Shown: positions 22,224-31,215, numbered from the stretch's first letter. The stretch: 64,000 nt of DNA from Streptomyces ardesiacus (GCF_003112575.1 NZ_BEWC01000008.1:620001-684000); one strand, 5' to 3'. Program-made: numbers and translations. The notes: generated from the sequence alone by a model not told the origin.

Positions 22224-22847
22224 CTACGCCCCGCCGTCCTCCGCGGCCACCCGGGCCAGCGTGCGGCCGGTGCGCGCGGAGCGGGCCCGCCGGGGGTCCG
22301 GGGTGCCGTGCCCGCGCCCGGCACCGGCCGTCTTCACCAGCAGCCACGCCGCGTCCTCACCGGCGTCGCGCCCCGGACCGCCGCGGAAGCGGGTCAGCGC
22401 GTACTCGCCGCGCAGCTTCGCGCCGTGCAGCCGGAACCGGGCGTGCCCGTGCGCCAGCGACTCGGCGAAGTCGACCGGCCGCCCCCGGCGGTCGTGGCTC
22501 AGCGGCTCGTAGGTGCCGTGGTCCCACACGATGACCGTGCCGCCCCCGTACTCGCCCGCCGGGATCACGCCCTCGAACTCCTCGTACTCCAGCGGGTGGT
22601 CCTCCGTCGGCACCGCGAGCCGCTTGTCGCTCGGGTCCGCCGACGGCCCCTTCGGCACCGACCAGGACTTGAGCACGTCCGCCACCTGCAACCGGAAGTC
22701 GAAGTGCAGGGTGCTCGCGTCATGGATCTGCACGACGAACCGGGGCCGGCCGCCCTCTCCCGGCGCCCCGTCGCCCGCGGGCTCACCCGTCCGGCCGAAG
22801 TCCCGCCTGTCGTGGTATTTCCGCAGCCCGTCGCCCTCGCCGCCCAC
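22224..22847 (-). CDS. stand-alone LigD 3'-phosphoesterase-domain protein
   Basis: A 207-residue protein matching the PE domain of LigD, which trims 3' phosphate/ribonucleotide ends in bacterial NHEJ. The core is FVVQIHDASTLHFDFRLQ (metal-binding His/Asp), LKSWSVPKGPSADPSDKRLA, PTEDHPLEYEEFEGVIPAGE and YGGGTVIVWDHGTYEP. It has no polymerase or ligase domain. Start GTG at 22847 has GGGAG 8 nt upstream; the frame continues upstream without homology. It converges on the PP2C gene, with 12 nt between stops. Confidence 0.9.
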   Translation of the reverse strand: MGGEGDGLRKYHDRRDFGRTGEPAGDGAPGEGGRPRFVVQIHDASTLHFDFRLQVADVLKSWSVPKGPSADPSDKRLAVPTEDHPLEYEEFEGVIPAGEYGGGTVIVWDHGTYEPLSHDRRGRPVDFAESLAHGHARFRLHGAKLRGEYALTRFRGGPGRDAGEDAAWLLVKTAGAGRGHGTPDPRRARSARTGRTLARVAAEDGGA

Positions 22848-22897
22848 CTGGCGCTCCCTTCCGGCAGACCCTCGCCGACGCGGCCCGGGTACCCCGC

Positions 22898-23728
22898 TCA
22901 GAACTCCTCGTGCACCTCCGGGTCGCCGCCGATCCGCCGGTGCGCGCGGTCCGCCACCGCGCTCATCTGCTCGGCGTCCAGTTCGAAGCCGAAGACGTCC
23001 AGGTTCGCCCGCTGCCGCGCCGGGTCGGCGGACTTGGGGATCGGCACCGCGCCCAGCTGGGTGTGCCAGCGCAGGACCACCTGGGCGGGCGTCACCCCGT
23101 GCGCCCGGGCGACCGCGGCGACGGCGGGGTCGTCCAGCAGGTCGCTGCCCCGGCCCAGCGGGCTCCAGCTCTCGGTGCGGATGCCCTTGCGCTCGTGGTA
23201 GGCGCGCAGCTCGTCCTGCGGGAAGAGGGGGTGCAGCTCGATCTGGTTGACGGACGGCAGGACGCCGGTCTCCTGCTCCAGCCGCTCGATGTGCTCGGCC
23301 GTGAAGTTGGAGACGCCCACCGAACGCACGAGGCCGTCCTCGCGCAGCTTGACCATGGCCTTCCAGGACTCGGCGTACTTGTCCACGCGCGGCAGCGGCC
23401 AGTGGATCAGGTACAGGTCGACGTACTCCACGCCGAGGCGGGCGCGGGACTCCTCGAACGAGGCGAGCGTCTCCTCGTAGCCGTGGTGCCGGCCGGGGAG
23501 CTTGGTCGTCACGACGATCTCCTCGCGGGGGAGACCGGCGGAGGCGATGCCGCGGCCGACGCCGGTCTCGTTGCGGTAGTTCGTCGCCGTGTCGATCAGG
23601 CGGTACCCCGCCCCGAGGGCCTCGCGGACCGCCCGCTCGGCCTCGTCGTCCTTCATCGGCCAGGTGCCCAGGCCCAGGGCGGGGAGCGTGGTGCCGTCGT
23701 TGAGCGTGTACGCCGGGATGCTGATCAC
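22898..23728 (-). CDS. aldo/keto reductase
   Basis: A 276-residue NADPH-dependent reductase. LGLGTWPMKDDEAERAVREA, GYRLIDTATNYRNETGVG (catalytic Asp and Tyr), VVTTKLPGRHHGYEE (Lys), YVDLYLIHWPLP (His) and SVGVSNFTAEHIERL give the complete AKR tetrad. The C-terminal IPKSADPARQRANLDVF binds the cofactor 2'-phosphate. It resembles the 2,5-diketo-gluconate reductase-like group; the natural substrate is unknown. GTG start with AAGGG about 8 nt upstream. Confidence 0.93.
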   Translation of the reverse strand: MISIPAYTLNDGTTLPALGLGTWPMKDDEAERAVREALGAGYRLIDTATNYRNETGVGRGIASAGLPREEIVVTTKLPGRHHGYEETLASFEESRARLGVEYVDLYLIHWPLPRVDKYAESWKAMVKLREDGLVRSVGVSNFTAEHIERLEQETGVLPSVNQIELHPLFPQDELRAYHERKGIRTESWSPLGRGSDLLDDPAVAAVARAHGVTPAQVVLRWHTQLGAVPIPKSADPARQRANLDVFGFELDAEQMSAVADRAHRRIGGDPEVHEEF

Positions 23729-23803
23729 CGTGGAGCCCTTCCCTCGACTGTGTGCGGCGCTGGTGCCGCCCGGTCCCAGCCTCGCCCACGGGGGGACCGG
23801 TGA

Positions 23804-25321
23804 TCAACCGGACGCCGGCGGCACCAGCGGGATCGTCACCTCGTCCTCGACCGGCGGGTCCTCCTCCTGCGCCCGGTTCCCGGTGGCCGCGTAGCAGCGC
23901 AGGCGGACCGACTCCGGCGTCACGTCCAGACGCAGGAAGCACTTGAAGAAGGGCGGGTGGTACGTCGCGGAACCCGGCGAGAACACCGAGGTGTACATCG
24001 TGCGCACGGGCAGCCGGAACCGCCTGCGGCGTTCGGGCCGCCGCGCCGTGCCGAGCAGCCCGGCCACGATCCGGGTGCGCGGGGTGACCCGCGCGCCGTC
24101 CCCCGGGGCGCGGCCGGTGCGGATGCCGAGGCGCTCGGCGATCACGGCCGTCGCCTCGGCCTCCGTGAGGGTGAGCAGGCGCCGCAGCCGCAGCCGGCGG
24201 CCGTACAGGGCGCTGTAGAAGGCGAGCGAGTCGCCGCGCAGCGGGTAGGAGCGGAAGTCGTCCTCGGTGACGCCGGCCACCGAGACGCGCGGGATGGTGT
24301 GGGTGGCGTGCATGAACGCGCCGCCGCCGCCCGCCACGACGTACTGCACGGTGCGGCCGCCCACGTCGACCGGATAGCGCTGGTAGTTGTGGATGTCGCC
24401 GCCGATGGCCGCGACGTAGTGGTGGGCCGGGTCGCGCACGACGGCGTCGACCGTGCCGCCGCCCTCGATGGCGCACGGGTGGTGCTCGCCGTCCACGTAC
24501 AGGGGCGAGCCGGTGACGAGGATCTTGGGACGGTCGCCCGCCGACACCTCGCGCAGCCAGGCGCCCTGCTCGGCGTCGACCGTGCCGAGCAGGCCCGTGT
24601 CGATGCCGACGATCCTGATCGGACCGGCGTCGACGGCCCAGTACGGCCCCGGCTGGACGGCCCGCTGGGCGGGGGACGGGCGCAGCGCGCGCGCCTCGTC
24701 CAGACGGGCGCCGTCGCCCGGGCGCGGCCGGTGCCACAGCAGGGAGCGCAGCCATGCGGCGGTGAACGGGCGCGGGGCGGGCTCCGGCGGCAGGGGCGGG
24801 GCGTCGTCGCAGAAGACGCGCATGAAGGCGCCGAGGTCCTCGTACCAGTCGTGGTTGCCCGGTATCGCGTAGATGGGCGCCCGGTAGTCGCGGTAGGGGC
24901 GGAAGAACTTCGGGCCGTAGTCGTCGGCGCTGCCCACCGGGTAGATCACGTCGCTGGCGAGGACCGCGAACCGGGTGTCCCCGCCCGCCTTCAACAGCCC
25001 GGGCACCACGGCGTACTGGGAGTCGCCGCCCTCTCCCGTGTCGCCGACGACCAGGAAGGAGAACCGGTCGGGGTCCTCGCGCCGGATCACCTTGTCGGCC
25101 GGTGCCCCCGCCGCCGCCCGCTGCGCCACCCAGCGGGAGCGGGTGCGGCCCGTGGGGTCGCCGAACCAGGAGGCCAGCACGCCGTTGCGGGCGGCCCACA
25201 GTGTTCTCGGGTTCAGCCAGGACAGTTTCCCGGTGCGCGGCGGCATGAGCGCCCGGTAGGAGCCGGGCTCGGCGGAGCCCCAGCCCGCGCCGTCGGCACC
25301 ATCACGTGAGGAGTTGGACAC
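23804..25321 (-). CDS. metallophosphoesterase (calcineurin-like), cytosolic
   Basis: A protein of about 505 residues with the dimetal phosphoesterase motifs in order: FSFLVVGDTGEGGDSQY, LASDVIYPVGSADDYG, IYAIPGNHDWYEDLG (GNHD), and AAIGGDIHNYQRYPVDVGG (GDxHxY). The first 100 residues (SWLNPRTLWAARNGVLASWF) and the C-terminal SPGSATYHPPFFKCFLRLDV are family-specific extensions. No signal peptide was seen. The start is not certain: GTG at 25321 is preceded only by GGTGCCCGG, and an internal ATG gives MPPRTGKLSW. Confidence 0.85.
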   Translation of the reverse strand: MSNSSRDGADGAGWGSAEPGSYRALMPPRTGKLSWLNPRTLWAARNGVLASWFGDPTGRTRSRWVAQRAAAGAPADKVIRREDPDRFSFLVVGDTGEGGDSQYAVVPGLLKAGGDTRFAVLASDVIYPVGSADDYGPKFFRPYRDYRAPIYAIPGNHDWYEDLGAFMRVFCDDAPPLPPEPAPRPFTAAWLRSLLWHRPRPGDGARLDEARALRPSPAQRAVQPGPYWAVDAGPIRIVGIDTGLLGTVDAEQGAWLREVSAGDRPKILVTGSPLYVDGEHHPCAIEGGGTVDAVVRDPAHHYVAAIGGDIHNYQRYPVDVGGRTVQYVVAGGGGAFMHATHTIPRVSVAGVTEDDFRSYPLRGDSLAFYSALYGRRLRLRRLLTLTEAEATAVIAERLGIRTGRAPGDGARVTPRTRIVAGLLGTARRPERRRRFRLPVRTMYTSVFSPGSATYHPPFFKCFLRLDVTPESVRLRCYAATGNRAQEEDPPVEDEVTIPLVPPASG

Positions 25322-25412
25322 CCGGGCACCGTAACAACGCCCGGGCCGGGCTCCGGACGGGGGCCGGGCCGTCAACTCCGGCCCGGCGCGGGCGGTTTCG
25401 CGGCCGCCGCGG

Positions 25413-26168
25413 TCAGAGCGTCCGGGCCAGGAGGCCGAGCAGCGCCTCCCAGTGCCGTTCCGCCGCCTCCTCGTCGTACGCGGAGGTGTCGGCCTGGGTG
25501 TATCCGTGGTGCGCGCCCGCGTAGACCTCGCAGCGATGGGTCACCCCGGCCGCGGTCAGGGCCGCCTCCAGCCGCTCCTGCTGCTCGGCGGGCATGGCCG
25601 GGTCGCGGTCCGCGTGGGCGAAGTACGCCTCGGCGGTGACGTCTCCGGCCACCAGGTGCGGGCTGTGCGGACCGTTCGTCGCCAGGTTGCCGCCGTGGAA
25701 CCCGGCCACCGCGCCGACCCGGTCCGGGTAGGTGCCGGCGGTGCGCAGGGCGAGGGCGGCGCCCATGCAGTAGCCGGTCACCGCGACCGGCCCCTCGGCC
25801 GTCTGCGGCGCCCGGGCCAGCCACTCCAGGTAGGCGCCCGCGTCCCGCATCGCCCGCTGCGGGGACAGCGCCTTCCTGACGGGGTCGAGCCGCCGGAAGA
25901 TCTCCGGCCGTTCCTGCGGCCCGATGAACTCGGGCAGCTCCACGACGGGCGCCCGTCCGCCGCGGTAGAAGACGTTCGGCACCAGGACGGCGTAGCCGGC
26001 TCCAGCCAGCCGGTCCGCCATGGCGCGCAGGGCCGGGCGCAGCCCGAAGGCGTCCATGTACACGAGGACCGCGCGGTGCGGTCCGCCGTCGGCCGGACGG
26101 GTCAGATAGGCGTCGGCGACGCCTTCGTCGGTGGGGATGCCGACATCGCTTCCCTGTACTGCGGTCAT
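25413..26168 (-). CDS. dienelactone hydrolase family protein
   Basis: A 251-residue alpha/beta hydrolase. The nucleophile is Cys in VTGYCMGAALALRTAG, as in dienelactone hydrolases; Asp (FAHADRDPAM) and His (YAGAHHGYTQ) complete the triad. AVLVYMDAFGLRPALRAMAD and YAVLVPNVFYRGG are typical upstream strands. The substrate is unknown; related proteins open lactones or cleave esters. ATG at 26168 has AAGGG about 12 nt upstream. Confidence 0.92.
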   Translation of the reverse strand: MTAVQGSDVGIPTDEGVADAYLTRPADGGPHRAVLVYMDAFGLRPALRAMADRLAGAGYAVLVPNVFYRGGRAPVVELPEFIGPQERPEIFRRLDPVRKALSPQRAMRDAGAYLEWLARAPQTAEGPVAVTGYCMGAALALRTAGTYPDRVGAVAGFHGGNLATNGPHSPHLVAGDVTAEAYFAHADRDPAMPAEQQERLEAALTAAGVTHRCEVYAGAHHGYTQADTSAYDEEAAERHWEALLGLLARTL

Positions 26169-26236
26169 CGGGGGTCGCGCCCTTCTCTCGCTCGTGCCGG
26201 ACCCTACGGTCGCCCGGCCGTCCTGTGGGCGGTCCG

Positions 26237-26857
26237 CTACTCGAACCGTGAGGTGTCGCCCGCGCCCCGCCGCACGATCTCCGCCCCGCCGTCGGAGAAG
26301 TCGACGACCGTGGTGGGCTCCGTGCCGCAGTCCCCGGAGTCGACGACCGCGTCCAGCACGTGGTCGAGCCGGTCCTTGATCTCCCAGCCCTGCGTCATCG
26401 GCTCCTCCTCGTCGGGGAGCAACAGCGTGCTGGACAGCAGCGGTTCACCGAGTTCGGCGAGGAGCGCCTGGGTCACGACGTGGTCGGGGATGCGCACGCC
26501 CACGGTCTTCTTCTTGGGATGCTGGAGCATGCGCGGCACCTCCCTCGTCGCCGGCAGGATGAAGGTGTAACTGCCCGGGGTCGACGCCTTGATCGCCCGG
26601 AACACGTCGTTGTCGATCTGGACGAACTGCCCCAGCTGCGCGAAGTCCTGGCAGACCAGGGTGAAGTGGTGCCGGCTGTCCAGGTGCCGGATGGAGCGGA
26701 TGCGGTCGATCCCGTCGCGGCTGCCCAGCCGGCAGCCCAGCGCGTAGCAGGAGTCCGTCGGGTACGCGATGAGCGCGCCGGACCGGACGCTGTCGGCGAC
26801 CTGGGCGATGCTGCGCGGCTGGGGGTTGTCGGGGTGCACGTCGAAGTACTTCGCCAT
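26237..26857 (-). CDS. Sua5/YciO/YrdC/YwlC family protein, YciO type
   Basis: A 206-residue protein: GALIAYPTDSCYALGCRLGS, RIRSIRHLDSRHHFTLVCQD, TPGSYTFILPATREVPRML and KKKTVGVRIPDHVVTQALLA are the YrdC-fold motifs that bind threonine and ATP in TsaC/Sua5 and RNA in YrdC. The KR..K/SR pattern is of the YciO subgroup, whose role in threonylcarbamoyl-adenosine synthesis is less certain. TAAGCT lies exactly 6 nt before the ATG with no ribosome site, suggesting a leaderless mRNA. Confidence 0.88.
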   Translation of the reverse strand: MAKYFDVHPDNPQPRSIAQVADSVRSGALIAYPTDSCYALGCRLGSRDGIDRIRSIRHLDSRHHFTLVCQDFAQLGQFVQIDNDVFRAIKASTPGSYTFILPATREVPRMLQHPKKKTVGVRIPDHVVTQALLAELGEPLLSSTLLLPDEEEPMTQGWEIKDRLDHVLDAVVDSGDCGTEPTTVVDFSDGGAEIVRRGAGDTSRFE

Positions 26858-26863
26858 TCACCG

Positions 26864-26869
26864 AGCTTA
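26864..26869 (-). promoter_or_regulatory. -10 element TAAGCT of putative leaderless yciO-type gene
   Basis: On the minus strand TAAGCT is followed by CGGTGA and the ATG. This is the standard leaderless distance, and no Shine-Dalgarno is present. Confidence 0.45.
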
Positions 26870-27002
26870 TGCCCGTCCGGCCGCCGTGCCCGACAGGCCC
26901 CGCGGCCCGGCCGCCGAAGCGGGGGAGGGACCCGGCACAGGACCATGAGGTAACGTCCCCGGCCTGGGGGAGGGGACCGGGCGAGACGAGGAGAAGGCCG
27001 AC

Positions 27003-28532
27003 GTGGCGGGCCGTGAGGACGCGAGAGGGCAGCGGACGTCCGGCGCCGGTGGGCAGGCGGAATGGGCGCGGGAGCTGCTCGAGCACCTGCGTCCGGCCGG
27101 ACGCGACCCGAACCGGGTGGTGGCCTGGCTAGCCGGTACCGCGCACGCCACCGTCTCGCTGCAGGACGGCACCGGCCGGCTGCTGGCCGGCACCCGCGTC
27201 CCGCTCGACGAGGCCCTGGTCGCCGACGTCACCTCCGGCCGTATCGCGTCGGCCGCGCTGGAGGACCGGGGACGCCATCTGCGGCTCGTCCGCGTGGAAC
27301 GGTCCCGGCCGGCCGGGACCGCCGTGCTCGCGGTGGTGCGCCGGGCGCCGTTCGACCGGGACGTCTTCGAGATCGTCACGCACGCCGCCCAGGTGGTGGA
27401 GCTGCTGCTGGCCGGCCACGAGTCGACCGCCGCCGGGCTGCGGCTGCGGCGGGCCACCTCCGACCTGCGCCTGGCCATCCTGCAGTTGCTGATGGTCGAG
27501 GACACCGTCTCCGCCCGCCGTGTGGCCGCCGGACTCTGGCCCGGCCTCCTGGACACCGACACGGCCTGCGTCTACGTCGTGGAGAGCAGCCCCGGCGAAC
27601 GGGACCGGCTCGCCGAGGAGTGCGTGTCGGCGACGGGGGAACGGGCGCTGGTCGTGCGGTGTCCGGCGGTGGACGGGCACGTGATCGTCCTCGCACCGCG
27701 CGACAGCGCCGGGCAGGAGCTGCGCGCGCTGGCCGGCCGCCGTCCCGGGGTCTTCCTCGGCGGCAGCGCCCGCCAGGGCCTCGCCCGTACCGCGGCCGCC
27801 TACGGACAGGCCGTCAGCGCCCTGGCCGTGGCCCGGTTCCACCCCGACAAGGCGGCCCTGTACGCCGAGCGCACCCGCCCCGAGCGGCTGATGGACCCGG
27901 TCGGGCTGCACGACTGGACGGCCGGGGTGCTCAGCCCGCTCGACACCCTGTCGCACCACACGCGTGCCGAACTGCTCGCCACCACCCGGCTCGGCCTGGA
28001 GTTCACCGCCGTCAACACGGCGAAGGTCCTCGGCGTCAGCCGCAACACGGTCCGCGCCCGGATGGACCGGGTCGAGTCGCTGCTGCGCACGGACTTCGCC
28101 GACCTGACCGTCCGGGCCGCCGTGCACCTCGCCCTGAACTGCCAGGTCGGGCTCGCCGAACCCCCGCCGGGCGCCGGCGCGCGGGCCGGCGCCGTCCGGC
28201 TCACCGACCTGCTGTCGGGGACCGCGCTGCGCACCTGGGCCGCCGACCTGCTGGGCCGGCTCGATGCGGACGGCCGGGACCTGCGGCGCACCCTGCGTAC
28301 CTGGATAGCCGCCGGGGGCAACGCCGAGCGCGCCGCGCAGAAGCTCGGCATGCACGCGCAGACCGTCCGCGAGCACGTCCGCAGGGCCGAGCCCGTCCTC
28401 GAACGCGAGCTGCTCGCCGCCGGCAGCGATCTGTACGAGGTCGTGCTGGCCCACCTGGCGACCGGCGCGCTCGACGAGCCCCGCCTGCACGGGACGAAAC
28501 CGGGCCATCCGGACTCACCTGTGCACGAGTGA
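27003..28532 (+). CDS. PucR-type helix-turn-helix regulator, two HTH motifs
   Basis: A 509-residue regulator. Residues 1-150 form a sensor-like region, 150-300 a GGDEF-like PucR middle domain, and two HTH units follow: FTAVNTAKVLGVSRNTVRAR near residue 345 and AERAAQKLGMHAQTVREHVR near residue 450, the latter the PucR C-terminal HTH. PucR proteins control purine or amine catabolism; the target here is unknown. GTG at 27003 has GGAG about 9 nt upstream. The last ten codons form the left side of a strong terminator. Confidence 0.88.
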   Translation: MAGREDARGQRTSGAGGQAEWARELLEHLRPAGRDPNRVVAWLAGTAHATVSLQDGTGRLLAGTRVPLDEALVADVTSGRIASAALEDRGRHLRLVRVERSRPAGTAVLAVVRRAPFDRDVFEIVTHAAQVVELLLAGHESTAAGLRLRRATSDLRLAILQLLMVEDTVSARRVAAGLWPGLLDTDTACVYVVESSPGERDRLAEECVSATGERALVVRCPAVDGHVIVLAPRDSAGQELRALAGRRPGVFLGGSARQGLARTAAAYGQAVSALAVARFHPDKAALYAERTRPERLMDPVGLHDWTAGVLSPLDTLSHHTRAELLATTRLGLEFTAVNTAKVLGVSRNTVRARMDRVESLLRTDFADLTVRAAVHLALNCQVGLAEPPPGAGARAGAVRLTDLLSGTALRTWAADLLGRLDADGRDLRRTLRTWIAAGGNAERAAQKLGMHAQTVREHVRRAEPVLERELLAAGSDLYEVVLAHLATGALDEPRLHGTKPGHPDSPVHE

Positions 28533-28546
28533 GTCCGGATGGCCCG
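28501..28546 (+). terminator. 18-bp perfect hairpin overlapping the stop of the PucR-type gene
   Basis: CGGGCCATCCGGACTCAC at 28501-28518 pairs perfectly with 28529-28546 across a 10-nt loop. The stop codon TGA (28530-28532) is inside the right arm, so the hairpin encodes the C-terminus. Confidence 0.85.
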
Positions 28547-28606
28547 GCAGCGGGCACCGGCACGATTCACAACGCCGCAGCCGCCCGCGTAGGTTCGAAG
28601 GGCAGG

Positions 28607-28641
28607 GGGGCACGACCGGAACGGGGGACCGGTCGCGCCCC
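28607..28641 (-). terminator. hairpin terminator after the alcohol dehydrogenase gene
   Basis: GGGGCACGACCGG at 28607-28619 pairs with 28629-28641 with a single mismatch and a 9-nt loop, just beyond the ADH stop at 28647. Confidence 0.6.
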
Positions 28642-28646
28642 TCCGG

Positions 28647-29687
28647 TCAGCCGTTGGGCAGGATCACGGCGCGGCCGTTGACCTTGCCCTCGTGCAGGCG
28701 CTCGTAGGCGAGCGGGGCCTCGTCCAGGGAGTACGTCTCGGTGTGGACCGACACGGCTCCGGAACGGGCCAGGTTCAGCACCTCGATCAGTTCGCTGCGG
28801 CTGCCCCAGTAGGGCGCGTTGACCGACACCTCGAACGGCAGCATGCCGAACCCGACCGGCAGCGAGGCGCCTCCGATGCCGACGAGCGTGACATCGCCCT
28901 CGACGGCCGCGACGGCTCCGGCGGTCTTCACGGTGGGAGCCACGCCGACGAAGTCGAAGACGGCCTCGGCGCCGAGACCGCCGGTGATCTCGCGCACCGC
29001 GTCCGCGGCCTTCGCGTCCGACAGCACGGCCTCGTGCGCGCCCACCTCGCGGGCGAGCCGCAGCTTCTCCTCGCTGACGTCCAGGGCGACGACCCGGGCG
29101 GAGGTCAGGGCGCGCAGCAACTGGATCGCCACGTGACCGAGACCGCCCGTGCCGATGACCACCGCGGTCGAGCCGGGGACCAGCTTGGGCAGCGACCGCT
29201 TGATCGCGTGGTACGGCGTGAGCCCGGCGTCGGTCAGCGGCACCGCCGCGACCGGGTCGAGCCCGTCCAGCGGGACCAGGTGCCGGGGGTCGTCGATGAG
29301 CAGGTACTCCGCCATCGAGCCCGGACGCCCGAGCCCCGGCGGGCGGATGCCCAGCTCGTCGGCGCGCAGGCAGTAGTTCTCCTTGCCCTCCGCGCACTTG
29401 GCGCAGGTGCCGCAGCCCCAGGGCCCGTACACGGCGACCGCGTCGCCCTCGGCGAGCCCCGTCACCCCGGCGCCCAGGGCGGCCACGGTGCCGACGCCCT
29501 CGTGGCCGAGGGTGAGCGGCAGCTCGTACGGGAAGCCCTCGGCGGGCCAGCTCATCACCGCGATGTCGGAGTGGCAGACGCCGGCCGCGGTGACCTTCAA
29601 CAGCACCTGGCCGGGGCCGGGTTCCGGGTCGGGAAGGGTGACGACCTCGGGCGGGGCCCCGATGGTGCGGTACTGCAGTGCCTTCAT
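28647..29687 (-). CDS. zinc-dependent NAD(P) alcohol dehydrogenase
   Basis: A medium-chain dehydrogenase of 346 residues. Catalytic zinc: GVCHSDIAVM (Cys38) and LTLGHEGVGTV (His-Glu). Structural zinc: GPWGCGTCAKCAEGKENYC, four Cys. Rossmann motif: AVVIGTGGLGHVAIQLLRAL. The pattern is that of AdhP/aryl-alcohol-type enzymes. AAAGGAG precedes the ATG by 8 nt. It is the last gene of a likely tetR-SDR-ADH operon, suggesting stepwise oxidation or reduction of one alcohol/ketone under TetR control. Confidence 0.93.
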   Translation of the reverse strand: MKALQYRTIGAPPEVVTLPDPEPGPGQVLLKVTAAGVCHSDIAVMSWPAEGFPYELPLTLGHEGVGTVAALGAGVTGLAEGDAVAVYGPWGCGTCAKCAEGKENYCLRADELGIRPPGLGRPGSMAEYLLIDDPRHLVPLDGLDPVAAVPLTDAGLTPYHAIKRSLPKLVPGSTAVVIGTGGLGHVAIQLLRALTSARVVALDVSEEKLRLAREVGAHEAVLSDAKAADAVREITGGLGAEAVFDFVGVAPTVKTAGAVAAVEGDVTLVGIGGASLPVGFGMLPFEVSVNAPYWGSRSELIEVLNLARSGAVSVHTETYSLDEAPLAYERLHEGKVNGRAVILPNG

Positions 29688-29734
29688 GACCGAACTCCTT
29701 TGTTCTTGTTCCCCCCGGGATGGACGACCGGTGG

Positions 29735-30517
29735 TCAGACGGCGGTGTAGGCGCCGTCGACCAGGTGGTAGCTGCCGGCGACGAAGGACGCGCGGTCGGA
29801 CAGCAGGAAGACGATCAGCTCGGCGACCTCCTCGGACCGTCCGAGGCGGCCGGCCGGGTGCAGGGCGACCAGGCCCTGGTAGGCGGCCTCGTCCATGGTC
29901 TTCAGCAGCGGGGTGTCGATGAAGCCGGGGCCGACCGCGTTGATGCGGACGCCCTGGGCCGCGTATTCGGCGGCGGCCGCCTTGGTCAGTCCGACCACGC
30001 CGTGCTTGGCGGCGACGTAGGCGGGCGAGCCCGCGAAGCCGACCGAGCCGAGGATGGAGGCGACGTTGACGATCGAGCCGCCCCGGCCCGCCGCCAGGAT
30101 GGCGGGCAGTTCGTAGCGCATCGAGTAGAAGACGCCGTCGAGGTTGGTGCGTACGACGCGCTGGTAGGCGTCGATGTCGTACGCGCCGGTCGGGGCGCTG
30201 GGGCCGCCGATGCCCGCGTTGTTCACGGCGAGGTGCAGGGCGCCGTACGTGTCGACGGCGAACGTCACGGCCGCCTCGACGGACTCCGGGCGGGTCACGT
30301 CCAGCTCGACGGCGGCGGCCTCGGCGCCCGCGGCCCGCAGTTCGGCGGCGGCCTTCTCGGCGCCCTCGGCGTTGAAGTCGGCGACGACGACGTTCGCGCC
30401 GCCGGCGCCCAGCCGGCGGGCGGTGGCCAGTCCGATGCCGGAGGCGGCGCCGGTGACGAGGACGGTACGCCCGGCGAACTCGGTGGCGTACTCGGTGCTG
30501 GCAGGAGTGGTGCTCAT
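29735..30517 (-). CDS. short-chain dehydrogenase/reductase
   Basis: A classical SDR of 260 residues. Cofactor motif TVLVTGAASGIGLATARRLG, VVVADFNAEGAEKAAAEL (acidic residue after the second strand, so NAD is preferred), LAVNNAGIGG (NNAG), SIVNVASILGSVGF (Ser) and YVAAKHGVVGLTK (YxxxK). It starts 10 nt after the tetR stop and is followed 47 nt later by the ADH gene. The substrate is unknown. Confidence 0.93.
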   Translation of the reverse strand: MSTTPASTEYATEFAGRTVLVTGAASGIGLATARRLGAGGANVVVADFNAEGAEKAAAELRAAGAEAAAVELDVTRPESVEAAVTFAVDTYGALHLAVNNAGIGGPSAPTGAYDIDAYQRVVRTNLDGVFYSMRYELPAILAAGRGGSIVNVASILGSVGFAGSPAYVAAKHGVVGLTKAAAAEYAAQGVRINAVGPGFIDTPLLKTMDEAAYQGLVALHPAGRLGRSEEVAELIVFLLSDRASFVAGSYHLVDGAYTAV

Positions 30518-30527
30518 GGTGCTGTTC

Positions 30528-31193
30528 TCACTCTTCGGTGGTGCTGTCGGGGGTCGCGGCCGCGGCCTCCGAGGTCAGGGCGTCGTAGGCCCGCTCCACG
30601 AGGGCGGCGAGGTCTGCGGCTCCCGAGTCCCGCTCGTCGCCGCGTGCCCACAGGCGCAGGGCGGCTATCAGGACTCCGGCGGCGGCGTCGACGACAGCGG
30701 CCGGGCGCACGTCCCGGACGTCGTCCGTGCCGAGCCGGCCGGCGACGATGCGGATCGACTCCTCCTGGGCGTCGACCCGGATGCGCTGGTAGGCGGCGAA
30801 CAGCTCCGGCTCGGTGTCGGCCAGGGCCAGCAGGCGGCGCATGCGCGGCCGTACGTGCCAGGCCGGGTCCTCCCGGTCGGTCAGCCAGTCCCGGACCGCC
30901 CTGCGGTAGGCGAGCAGGGGAGGCTCCCCGGCCGGACGGGAGCGCAGCAGCGCGTTGATCCGGTCGCCGTCCCGGCGGACGAAGTCGAGCGCCGCGTCCT
31001 CCTTGCCGGCGAAGTGCCGGCTGAACGTGCGGCGCGTGACGTCCGCGCGCTCGGCGATCGCCTCCACCGTGGTCGCCGCCGGCCCGCGCTCCAGGATCAG
31101 GTCGCAGGCGGCGGTGGCCAGCGCGTCGCGGGTCTGCCGCGCCTTGCGCTGCCGCCGGTCCTCGGTGGCGGGGGAGGGCTTCGTCGCCGTCAT
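30528..31193 (-). CDS. TetR-family regulator of the SDR-ADH operon
   Basis: A 221-residue regulator: RQTRDALATAACDLILERGP, ATTVEAIAERADVTRRTFSR and HFAGKEDAALDFVRRDGD form the HTH domain; the rest is helical. ATG at 31193 is used because homology begins there and TAGTCT lies 7 nt upstream; ATG at 31217 is in frame but overlaps an operator-like palindrome. The tandem palindromes at 31216-31249 directly in front argue for autoregulation of the tetR-SDR-ADH operon. Confidence 0.9.
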   Translation of the reverse strand: MTATKPSPATEDRRQRKARQTRDALATAACDLILERGPAATTVEAIAERADVTRRTFSRHFAGKEDAALDFVRRDGDRINALLRSRPAGEPPLLAYRRAVRDWLTDREDPAWHVRPRMRRLLALADTEPELFAAYQRIRVDAQEESIRIVAGRLGTDDVRDVRPAAVVDAAAGVLIAALRLWARGDERDSGAADLAALVERAYDALTSEAAAATPDSTTEE

Positions 31194-31200
31194 GTCTCCG

Positions 31201-31206
31201 AGACTA
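31201..31206 (-). promoter_or_regulatory. -10 element TAGTCT of the tetR operon
   Basis: On the minus strand TAGTCT ends 7 nt before the ATG at 31193, so the mRNA may be leaderless. The paired operators occupy the region where a -35 box would lie. Confidence 0.4.
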
Positions 31207-31215
31207 CACCCGTTC

